A stretch of DNA of 64,000 nucleotides, from contig NSKG01000003.1 of assembly GCA_002287035.1 (NCBI GenBank), positions 124,001 to 188,000 of the forward strand, read 5' to 3'. A program made the translations under genes and the position numbers. Each line of letters begins with the position of its first letter. The first letter of the stretch is position 1. The DNA comes from Pseudomonas sp. WN033 (GTDB lineage Bacteria; Pseudomonadota; Gammaproteobacteria; Pseudomonadales; Pseudomonadaceae). The notes beneath the pieces are model-generated. The model did not search any database and was not told the DNA's origin. It saw nothing but the letters and a program-made list of their open reading frames with translations. This document shows positions 55,841 to 64,000 of this stretch, one piece after another.

Positions 55841-56915
55841 AGCTTATCTGTGTCTGCTAATGATAGCGCTGCTGCTCAGCGGCTGTGAGCCAGCGCGCGA
55901 GACGCCGGGTGAAGGCTTTGCCGGGCTTGGCCGTGAACAGCAGGGCTATGCTCCGGTGGTGCCGGGGCGGGTACTGAGCTTCCCGGCCGACCATGCGGCC
56001 CACCCCGAGTTTCGTATCGAATGGTGGTATGTCACCGCCAATCTCAAGGATCAGCAGGGACGTGACTGGGGCGCGCAGTGGACTCTGTTTCGGCAGGCGC
56101 TACAGCCGCACACCGAGACGTCGCCAACCGCCGGCTGGGGTCAGCCGCAGGTCTGGCTCGGGCATGCGGCACTGACTCAGGCGCAGGGTCATCGCCATGC
56201 CGAACGTCTGGCCCGAGGGGGCGTCGGTCAGGCTGGGGTGGAGTTGAATCCCTATCGCGCCTGGATTGATCACTGGCAACTGAGCGGTCAGGCCAATGCC
56301 ATGCTCAGCCCGCTTTGGGTGCAGGCACAGGGCGAGAACTTTGGTTATCGGCTGGAACTGCACAGTGACCGGCCGGTGGTATTGCAGGGCGAGCAGGGAT
56401 ACAGCCGCAAGTCCGACAGCGATCAGGCCTCCTATTACTACAGCCAGCCGTTCTATCAGGTCAGGGGCGAGATCGAGTGGGATGGCGAGCGGCTGGCGGT
56501 CACGGGGCAGGGCTGGCTTGATCGGGAGTGGAGTAGCCAACCGCTGGCAGAAGATCAACAGGGTTGGGACTGGTTTTCTCTGCATCTGGATAGCGGCGAT
56601 AAGCTGATGCTGTTCCGGCTGCGCAGCGAGCAACGCGGACATTACCTGTCCGGCACCTGGATCAGCGCCACGGGGCAGACCTGGCCGCTGGCACCTGAGG
56701 CGGTCGAGATCGAGCCGCTCAATCAGACCTCAGTGGCCGGGCGTCAGCTACCGACCCGCTGGCACCTGCGAGTAGCCGCGCGGGATTTCGAGGTTACGAC
56801 CGAGGCCCTGAATCCACAGGCCTGGATGGGCACCGGCATTCCCTACTGGGAAGGGCCGATTCGAGTGTCCGGCAGTCATGCCGGGGTTGGTTATCTGGAA
56901 ATGACCGGTTATTGA
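55833..56915 (+). CDS. AttH/CrtC-like lipocalin-domain lipoprotein
   Basis: Lipoprotein of 360 residues: signal peptide with lipobox LLLSGC, then a two-part lipocalin-like fold of the AttH/carotenoid 1,2-hydratase family, marked by FRIEWWYVTANL, WTLFRQAL, YYYSQPFYQVRG, GWLDREWSSQ and WDWFSLHLDSGDKLMLFRLR. It overlaps the permease gene by 8 bases. It likely binds a lipophilic ligand handled by the ABC transporter; enzymatic activity is not assumed. Confidence 0.83.
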   Translation: MTKAYLCLLMIALLLSGCEPARETPGEGFAGLGREQQGYAPVVPGRVLSFPADHAAHPEFRIEWWYVTANLKDQQGRDWGAQWTLFRQALQPHTETSPTAGWGQPQVWLGHAALTQAQGHRHAERLARGGVGQAGVELNPYRAWIDHWQLSGQANAMLSPLWVQAQGENFGYRLELHSDRPVVLQGEQGYSRKSDSDQASYYYSQPFYQVRGEIEWDGERLAVTGQGWLDREWSSQPLAEDQQGWDWFSLHLDSGDKLMLFRLRSEQRGHYLSGTWISATGQTWPLAPEAVEIEPLNQTSVAGRQLPTRWHLRVAARDFEVTTEALNPQAWMGTGIPYWEGPIRVSGSHAGVGYLEMTGY

Positions 56916-56954
56916 GGCTTGACGCTGTGCCGGCCGGCGGCGTAGATTGAGGCC

Positions 56955-57020
56955 ATGTCAGCGCTCAACGTGTTTTTCGCCCGAATGATTATTACCGCCA
57001 TTCCGATATTGGCGGGCTGA
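56955..57020 (+). CDS. Attenuator leader peptide for ilvA
   Basis: A 21-codon open frame too short for normal gene finding. Codons 11-19 read MIITAIPIL: four isoleucines, one threonine and one leucine in nine codons, with the Thr-Ala-Ile codons lying in the first arm of the attenuator. The product of the pathway (Ile) and the substrate of the enzyme (Thr) are thus both sensed. It starts 18 bases after a TAGATT that could be a -10. No strong ribosome site, only GAGG at 56949. Confidence 0.8.
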   Translation: MSALNVFFARMIITAIPILAG

Positions 57021-57058
57021 CACGCGTCCATCCCAACCCGCCCTCGAGGCGGGTTTTT
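56995..57058 (+). promoter_or_regulatory. Four-segment transcription attenuator before ilvA
   Basis: Segment 1 CCGCCA (56995-57000) pairs with segment 2 TGGCGG (57010-57015). Segment 2 GGCGGG (57011-57016) can instead pair with segment 3 CCCGCC (57037-57042). Segment 3 otherwise pairs with segment 4 GGCGGG (57048-57053), and TTTTT follows (57054-57058), making a terminator. A ribosome stalled on the Ile/Thr codons masks segment 1, so 2 pairs with 3 and the terminator does not form. The leader stop codon lies just after segment 2. Confidence 0.85.
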
Positions 57059-57094
57059 CATGACTGCTCCGAGGGTTAAAAGCCAGGAGGCAGC

Positions 57095-58180
57095 ATGAAT
57101 ACCCGTTTATCCCCCGAGCCTGAAACCTGCCGGGACCCGCAACCCGATAGCCGCAGCGGATTGGGTGGCGCCATTCGCCCCGGACTGGCGCCCGGTCTGC
57201 TGCGCGATTATGTCGCCCGCATTCTGTCGGCCCCGGTGTACGAGGTGGCGCATGAGACGCCGCTGCAGCAAGCCGCGCAGCTTTCTTCCCGGCTGGGCAA
57301 CCGGATACTGCTCAAGCGTGAAGATCTGCAGCCGGTATTTTCCTTCAAGATCCGTGGCGCCTACGCCAAGCTGGCCAGTCTGGATGCTCAGGCCCGCGCC
57401 GCCGGGGTTATCTGCGCTTCGGCCGGTAATCATGCCCAAGGCCTGGCATTGGCAGCCCGGCACCTGCAGGTCAAGGCGCTGATTGTCATGCCCGCCAATA
57501 CCCCACAGATCAAGGTCCAAGGGGTACGCCAGCAGGGCGCCCAGGTTTTGTTGCAGGGCGATAGCTTCACCCAAGCGTTGGAGTACGCCCAGCTACTGGC
57601 CCGGCTACAGGGTTACAGCTTTATTGCGCCCTACGACGACCCCGAGGTGATCGCCGGGCAGGGCACGGTGGCTGTCGAGTTGCTGCGTCAGCAGGCCGAA
57701 CTGGACGCGGTGTTCGTGCCGGTCGGCGGCGGTGGTTTGATTGCCGGGGTGGCGGCTTATTTGAAGTATCTCAACCCGGCAATCCGGGTGGTTGGGGTTG
57801 AGGCCGAAGGCTCAGCTTGTCTGAAAGCGGCTCTGGATAGCGGTAAACGAGTGGTTTTGCCGAGTGTGGATGGCTTTGCCGATGGAGTGGCTGTGGCTCA
57901 GGTCGGGGTGCATAACTGGGCTCTGTGTCGTCATCTGGTCGATGAGGTCATCAGCGTCGGCAACGATGAAATCTGTGCAGCCATTCGCCAGGTCTACGAG
58001 GACACCCGGGCGATCACCGAACCTTCGGGTGCCCTGGCCGTGGCCGGGTTGCAGCGTTATGTAGCCCGCAGTGGGTGCCGGGATCGGACCCTGGTGGCAA
58101 TTACCTCGGGCGCCAATATCAATTTCGCCAGCCTGCGCCATGTGATCGAGCGCACTGAGCAGATGCTCAGTGTGGCCTGA
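57095..58180 (+). CDS. ilvA: Threonine ammonia-lyase lacking the regulatory domain
   Basis: PLP-dependent threonine dehydratase of 361 residues. The PLP lysine is in FSFKIRGAYAKL; SAGNHAQG, the glycine loop VGGGGLIAGVA and GVEAEGSACLKAAL match the catalytic half of biosynthetic IlvA. The protein ends right after ITSGANINFASLRHVIERTE, where IlvA of E. coli continues with about 190 residues of ACT-like domain that bind isoleucine. An N-terminal tail of about 35 residues is extra. GGAGG precedes the ATG. The attenuator upstream supports a biosynthetic role despite the TdcB-like length. Confidence 0.85.
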   Translation: MNTRLSPEPETCRDPQPDSRSGLGGAIRPGLAPGLLRDYVARILSAPVYEVAHETPLQQAAQLSSRLGNRILLKREDLQPVFSFKIRGAYAKLASLDAQARAAGVICASAGNHAQGLALAARHLQVKALIVMPANTPQIKVQGVRQQGAQVLLQGDSFTQALEYAQLLARLQGYSFIAPYDDPEVIAGQGTVAVELLRQQAELDAVFVPVGGGGLIAGVAAYLKYLNPAIRVVGVEAEGSACLKAALDSGKRVVLPSVDGFADGVAVAQVGVHNWALCRHLVDEVISVGNDEICAAIRQVYEDTRAITEPSGALAVAGLQRYVARSGCRDRTLVAITSGANINFASLRHVIERTEQMLSVA

Positions 58181-59012
58181 TGCGCTCGATCCGGTCCGGA
58201 TGGATGATGATCTGGCCCTGCTTGAGCAGGCCGCCAATGGCTTTCTTGAAATTGCCCTTGCTGACCCCGAACAGCGCGGCAATGTCTTCGGCCGGGCTTT
58301 TGTCGCTGAGCATCAGCACGCCCTGATGGGCATCGAGCTGCTCCAGAATCCGGCTTTGCAAGGTCTCGGCCGCGTCGCGTCCCAGTGGCTGCAGGCTCAG
58401 GCTGATCTTGCCGTCGGGCCGCAGCTCGCGGATATAGCCCTGCTCGCGCATGCCACTGCGAACGAACTTGAACAGTTCATTTTTGTGCAGCAGGCCCCAA
58501 TGCTGGCCATTGATGATGGCTTTGTGGCCCAGGTCGGTGCGTTCGGCAATCAGCAGGTCAACCGCCTGCCCAGGCTGATAGCGCGCCGGGGTTTTGTCCA
58601 GGTAGCGGTCCAGCTTGCTGGTCGCGGTAATGCGCCGGGTGTGCTTGTCCAGATACAGGTAGACCAGACAATACTGACCCACTTCCAGCGGACGCCGGGT
58701 TTCCGAGTGGGGCAGCAGCACATCCTTGGGCAAGCCCCAGTCGAGAAACACCCCGGTACGGTTGATGTCGGTGACCTTAAGGCTGGCAAATTCACTGACC
58801 AGAGCCTTGGGCTTGCGGGTAGTGGCGATCAGCCGGTCTTCACTGTCCAGATAGATGAACACGTTGAGCCAGTCATCGACCTCGGCCGGCTCGTCCTTGG
58901 GGATCTCGCGTTTGGGCAGCAGAATTTCACCATCCGGCCCGCCGTCCAGGTAAAGCCCGAAGTCGGTGTATTTGGTGATTTGCAGGGTGTTGAAGCGGCC
59001 CAGGGCTGCCAT
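58167..59012 (-). CDS. CvfB-family S1 RNA-binding protein
   Basis: Protein of 281 residues with S1-like beta-barrels in tandem (about 1-60, 65-130, 140-215; DFGLYLDGG, GVFLDWGLPKDVLLP, LLHKNELF) and a C-terminal winged helix (SPAEDIAALFGVSKGNFKKAIGGLLKQ split as DIAALFGVSKGNFKKAIG and GLLKQGQI). CvfB proteins bind RNA and affect virulence or translation in Gram-positive species; role here unknown. The start at 59012 is used because longer in-frame sequence reads through tRNA-Ile2. The 3' end overlaps ilvA by 14 bases. Confidence 0.83.
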   Translation of the reverse strand: MAALGRFNTLQITKYTDFGLYLDGGPDGEILLPKREIPKDEPAEVDDWLNVFIYLDSEDRLIATTRKPKALVSEFASLKVTDINRTGVFLDWGLPKDVLLPHSETRRPLEVGQYCLVYLYLDKHTRRITATSKLDRYLDKTPARYQPGQAVDLLIAERTDLGHKAIINGQHWGLLHKNELFKFVRSGMREQGYIRELRPDGKISLSLQPLGRDAAETLQSRILEQLDAHQGVLMLSDKSPAEDIAALFGVSKGNFKKAIGGLLKQGQIIIHPDRIERIRPH

Positions 59013-59072
59013 AGGGGATTCTCGCAGGAATGGGGGAAGCTTGAGGAGTAGTGTATCGGAGAACGTAAGAAA

Positions 59073-59149
59073 TGGTGGGCCCACCAGGACTTGAACCTGG
59101 GACCAAGCGATTATGAGTCGCCTGCTCTGACCAACTGAGCTATAGGCCC
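59073..59149 (-). tRNA. tRNA-Ile2 (anticodon CAT, lysidine-modified)
   Basis: Complete 77-nt cloverleaf with encoded CCA on the minus strand: acceptor GGGCCTA, D-arm GCTC/GAGC, anticodon stem and loop GCGACTCATAATCGC, T-loop TTCAAGT. The arm GCAGGCGACTCATAATCGCT is nearly identical to E. coli tRNA-Ile2, so CAT is read as Ile (AUA) after TilS modification, not Met. Located between the CvfB and GGDEF/EAL genes. Confidence 0.9.
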
Positions 59150-59195
59150 TATATATCAAACTGGGCCGGATTATACGGTGTGGATGGGCGACTGA

Positions 59196-62189
59196 CTAGG
59201 CGCTGTGACGTAGGAAGCTTTTGGCGAACTGGCTGGCGGGTAGTGGTCGGCTGATCAGGTAGCCCTGAACCACATCGCAACCCTGCTGCTCCAGCAGGAT
59301 TTTCTGTTCCTGGCGTTCGACGCCCTCGGCGACGACGCTCATACCCAGGTTGTGAGCCAGGACAATGATCGACTGGGTGATAGCCGCGTCCTGAGCCCCG
59401 GGTAGCCCGGAGACGAAACTGCGGTCGATCTTCAGGGTGTCCAGCGGCAGCTCCTTGAGATAGGCCATGGACGAATAACCGGTGCCGAAATCGTCGATCG
59501 ACAGATGTATGCCCAACTGGCGGAACTGCTGCAGCAGGGTGACCGATTCACGCTGGTGGTCCATGACGAAGTCTTCGGTGATTTCCAGCTCCAGATAGCA
59601 TGGCGGAATCTGATAGCGCTCCAGTACCTGCTCGATGTTTTTCAGCAGGTGTTTGTCCCGCAGTTGCGCGCCGGAAATGTTGACCGCCAGGCGCATCGGG
59701 GCAAAGCCCTGGTGTAGCCAGGCGCCAAGCTGTGCGCAGGCGCTGTCGAGAATATAGCGGCCCAGTTCGACAATCAGACCGGTTTCCTCGGCCAGGGCGA
59801 TGAACTGTTCTGGGCCGACCAGGCCACGCTGAGGGTGTTCCCAGCGCACCAAGGCTTCGACTCCGTCGAGCTGGCCGTTCTTGAGGTTGAGCTTGGGCTG
59901 GTAGACCAGGGTAAATTCGTCGCGCTCAAGGGCGTGGCGCAGTTCGTTCTCCAGCGCCATGCGCTGGTGGGCATCGGCGGTCAGTTCGCTGGTGTAAAAG
60001 GCGTAGCGATTGCGGCCCAGGTTTTTGGCTCGATACATTGCGGCATCGGCATGCTTGATCAGACTGTTGACGTCGTTGCCGTCGCGGGGAAACAGGCTTA
60101 TGCCAATGCTGGCGCTGACGAAGAACTCATGGTCTTCGGCGATGAAGGCGTTGCGAAAAACCGCCAGCAACTTGTCGGCGATACTACCGGCGTCCTGTTC
60201 CTGATGCAGGTGGGGGAGCAGGACGATGAACTCGTCGCCGCCGTGGCGGGCGACTGTATCAATTTCGCGCAGGACCGAGCACAGGCGCTCGCTGACCGAT
60301 TTGAGCAGGATGTCGCCGATATGGTGGCCAAGGCTGTCATTGATCTGCTTGAACCGGTCCAGATCTACGAACAGCAGGGCGCCGGGGTGAGTATCCAGGC
60401 CGCGGGCCTGCGCTGCCAGTGCTTCACGCAGGCGGGCCTCGAACAACGTGCGGTTGGGTAGTCCGGTCAACGGGTCGTGGTGGGCCTGGTGATCGAGCCG
60501 GGCCTGGGTGTGCTTGAGCGGGGTAATGTCGCTGAACACCATCACCACCTGGCTGAGTTGGCCTTCGTCGTTGAGCACCTGGCTGACATTGGCCCAGCTG
60601 GCATAGAGTTCACCATTCTTACGTTGGCTCCAGGCTTCGCCCTGCCAGTGTCCGTGACTGTTGAGTGCCTGCTCGATCTGCTCAGGCAGGTCGGGGTCTT
60701 CGGCCTGTTTGGCCAGCAATAAGGCCGGCTGGCCGACCACTTCGGCTGCGCTATAGCCGGTAATGTGGCTGAACGCGCTGTTGACTGCCAGTACGGTGCC
60801 TTCGGCATCGGTTATCATGACCCCTTCAGTGGTGTTTTCAAACACGGTCGCCGCCTGGCGCAGGGAGGCTTCCATGCTCAGACGTTCGCTGACGTCCCGG
60901 GCGATGGTCAGTACGCAGGGCTGGTCCTCAATGGTGACGGCCTCGCAGGACAGTTCGACCTGACGGATTTCGCCATTGGCGATAACGATATCGGTCCGCA
61001 TGTCACGGACCCTACCTCGCCGCACCAGTTCGTCGAGCATGCGTTGTCGATCACTCTTGTTACGCCAGAGTCCCAGCTCCAGGGTAGAGTGTTGCACGGC
61101 CTGATCACGCTGATAGCCGGTGATAGCGGTAAACCCATCGTTGATGTCGAGCAGCAGGCCATCGCTGAGGCGGGAGATCAGCAGGCCGTCGGGTGAGGCG
61201 TGAAACGCGCGGGAGAACTTTTGCTCGGAGAGCCTGAGCTGCTCCTGGACGGTCTTGAGTTCGGAGATATCGCGAATCACCACTACCAGGGTCGGGTGGT
61301 TGTTGAGGCTGACCTTGCGCGCGGAGAGCAGGGCGGTAAAGGGGACGCCGCGCCGTGGCCGAAAGCGCACTTCCAGGTTGCTTTCCTTTTGGGTGTTAAG
61401 CCGGGCCAGCATGGCCGGACCGATACCTTCTTCATACCAGATGCCGAGTTCGGTGGAGGTCTTGCCCAGGGCTTCGTCGCTGCGAATGCCGAGCAGGTGT
61501 TCAAACGTGCGGTTGACGGCAAGCAGTTTGCCGGTAGCAGCGTCGGCCAGCACGATGATGTCGGGGCAATTGTGAAATACCGAGGCGAAGCGATGCTCGG
61601 ACAGACGCAAGGCGTGCTCGGTACGTTTCTGTTCGTGAATGTCGATCAGCAGGCCGCACAGGCCGATGACGTGCTGCTGGTCATCACGCTGGCAACTCAC
61701 CAGATTGCGTAGCCAGAGGGCGTTGCCGTGCTGATCAAGCATGCGAAAGTCATAGCTGTGATCCTGGCCGCTGGCGGTCTCCTGGTGCATGTAGTCCAGT
61801 ACCCACTGGCGGTCACCGGGGTGCAGATGAGTTTGCCAGAACCCCTTGAGCAGCCACTGGTCGGTCGGGTAACCCAGCATGGATTCGGCATGGGCTGAGA
61901 CGTAGGTGAACTGCAGATCGGGCAGATTCATCTCCCAAGTAATAGCGTGCAGCTTGTCTATCAGTTGCCGGTAGTGCTGGTTCTGCTGACGTAGCAGTTC
62001 CTGAGCTTTCAGGCTGGATGGCGAGGGTTTGGGTTTACGGTGGTGGAGCAGCAGCGCACCCAGTAACAGGGCGCTGACTGGAATCAACAACAGGAGTGAG
62101 AGCGGGAGTTGGGCAGCAGTCATAGGCTGGCAGGCGGTGCATGCCAGGGCGAGAAAGGCAATCAAGCCTGTGCGGGCCACTACAGTCAT
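59196..62189 (-). CDS. PAS(4)-GGDEF-EAL protein, RmcA-like without periplasmic domain
   Basis: Membrane-anchored c-di-GMP enzyme of 997 residues. N-terminal hydrophobic segment (8-20), short loop, membrane helix (about 27-47), four PAS domains (about 95-215, 220-340, 345-465, 470-590), GGDEF at 650-654 (intact, RHGGDEF) and EAL at 778-780 (intact, EALVRWEHP; DDFGTGYSS). Both cyclase and phosphodiesterase sites look active. Position beside rpoD and tRNA-Ile2 matches the redox-responsive RmcA of P. aeruginosa, which also has four PAS domains but carries a periplasmic binding-protein-like domain missing here. ATG 62189 is preferred; upstream in-frame codons run into the rpoD terminator. Confidence 0.87.
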   Translation of the reverse strand: MTVVARTGLIAFLALACTACQPMTAAQLPLSLLLLIPVSALLLGALLLHHRKPKPSPSSLKAQELLRQQNQHYRQLIDKLHAITWEMNLPDLQFTYVSAHAESMLGYPTDQWLLKGFWQTHLHPGDRQWVLDYMHQETASGQDHSYDFRMLDQHGNALWLRNLVSCQRDDQQHVIGLCGLLIDIHEQKRTEHALRLSEHRFASVFHNCPDIIVLADAATGKLLAVNRTFEHLLGIRSDEALGKTSTELGIWYEEGIGPAMLARLNTQKESNLEVRFRPRRGVPFTALLSARKVSLNNHPTLVVVIRDISELKTVQEQLRLSEQKFSRAFHASPDGLLISRLSDGLLLDINDGFTAITGYQRDQAVQHSTLELGLWRNKSDRQRMLDELVRRGRVRDMRTDIVIANGEIRQVELSCEAVTIEDQPCVLTIARDVSERLSMEASLRQAATVFENTTEGVMITDAEGTVLAVNSAFSHITGYSAAEVVGQPALLLAKQAEDPDLPEQIEQALNSHGHWQGEAWSQRKNGELYASWANVSQVLNDEGQLSQVVMVFSDITPLKHTQARLDHQAHHDPLTGLPNRTLFEARLREALAAQARGLDTHPGALLFVDLDRFKQINDSLGHHIGDILLKSVSERLCSVLREIDTVARHGGDEFIVLLPHLHQEQDAGSIADKLLAVFRNAFIAEDHEFFVSASIGISLFPRDGNDVNSLIKHADAAMYRAKNLGRNRYAFYTSELTADAHQRMALENELRHALERDEFTLVYQPKLNLKNGQLDGVEALVRWEHPQRGLVGPEQFIALAEETGLIVELGRYILDSACAQLGAWLHQGFAPMRLAVNISGAQLRDKHLLKNIEQVLERYQIPPCYLELEITEDFVMDHQRESVTLLQQFRQLGIHLSIDDFGTGYSSMAYLKELPLDTLKIDRSFVSGLPGAQDAAITQSIIVLAHNLGMSVVAEGVERQEQKILLEQQGCDVVQGYLISRPLPASQFAKSFLRHSA

Positions 62190-62257
62190 TCTAGCGACGA
62201 CCCTCTTCCTTGTTGGTGACGAAGCGATGTCCCTTGAGTGTAGCGTCTTGAACGTGA

Positions 62258-62281
62258 AAACGCCCGGCATGCCGGGCGTTT
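62258..62281 (-). terminator. Intrinsic terminator of rpoD
   Basis: AAACGCCCGGC / GCCGGGCGTTT, 11-bp stem with a 2-base loop; on the minus strand it runs into TTTTC, 12 bases after the rpoD stop. Confidence 0.88.
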
Positions 62282-62292
62282 CTAGGAGGGGC

Positions 62293-64000
<1,708 letters not shown>

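Noticed and set aside
59013..59159. N-terminal extension of the CvfB gene beginning MIYRAYSSVGQS
   Set aside because: This stretch is the reading-through of tRNA-Ile2; the true CvfB start is at 59012.

Overview
The window is a continuous piece of a gammaproteobacterial chromosome, most likely a member of the Pseudomonadaceae. The evidence is a gene order I recognise from Pseudomonas (ponA divergent from pilMNOPQ-aroK-aroB-damX-like-gltB-gltD-hemE-parA-like-usp-metY, and rpoD next to tRNA-Ile2(CAT) and a PAS-GGDEF-EAL gene), a GacA-box-controlled Rsm sRNA, ANR-type TTGAT-N4-GTCAA sites and GC-rich codon use. Halopseudomonas or a near relative is my guess, not something the sequence proves. I see no prophage, insertion sequence or CRISPR array.

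Layout. 1-5.1 kb: edge of a tad/Flp pilus region (DUF3613 protein, A24 prepilin peptidase), a cytosolic multi-PAS histidine kinase, a degenerate EAL protein and a lone receiver protein, then tRNA-Thr. 5.2-9.6 kb: two small acyl-CoA dehydrogenases, a Tsx-like outer-membrane protein and an LrgA/LrgB pair. 9.7-16 kb: an E. coli-type cytochrome bd operon, cydABXDC, behind an ANR box. 16-22 kb: a single-chain acyl-CoA carboxylase with its acyl-CoA synthetase and a divergent LysR regulator. 22-32.8 kb: ponA, pilMNOPQ, aroK, aroB and a SPOR/AAA protein. 33-41.4 kb: gltB, gltD, hemE and an orphan ParA. 41.4-45.4 kb: tandem Usp, MetY and an SLC13/RCK transporter. 45.8-49.9 kb: two paralogous 600-residue FadE enzymes and an Rsm sRNA. 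49.9-56.9 kb: hydratase and TauD-like dioxygenase, divergent AraC regulator leading an ABC transporter/AttH operon. 56.9-64 kb: an attenuator-controlled, regulatory-domain-less threonine dehydratase, CvfB, tRNA-Ile2, a GGDEF/EAL protein and rpoD (cut by the window end).

Most notable. (1) Between gltD and hemE lie two copies of an approximately 110-nt element. A 26-nt core is 25/26 identical between the copies, but the outer stem and inner hairpin differ in sequence while keeping base pairing. This covariation implies a conserved folded element. (2) A complete 1-2-3-4 attenuator with an Ile/Thr leader peptide precedes an ilvA that stops at the end of its catalytic domain, so control appears to have moved from allostery to attenuation. 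(3) A perfect GacA box drives a roughly 120-nt RNA with six GGA motifs. (4) The GGDEF/EAL protein next to rpoD looks like RmcA with its periplasmic sensor removed. (5) A degenerate EAL protein sits between a kinase and a receiver protein.

Regulation visible from sequence includes two ANR sites (cyd and usp), a perfect LysR-type operator, AraC-type direct repeats, a PsrA-like box before fadE, and a 16-bp palindrome in the gltB leader. All functional claims rest on motifs and remembered family knowledge; no database search was possible.
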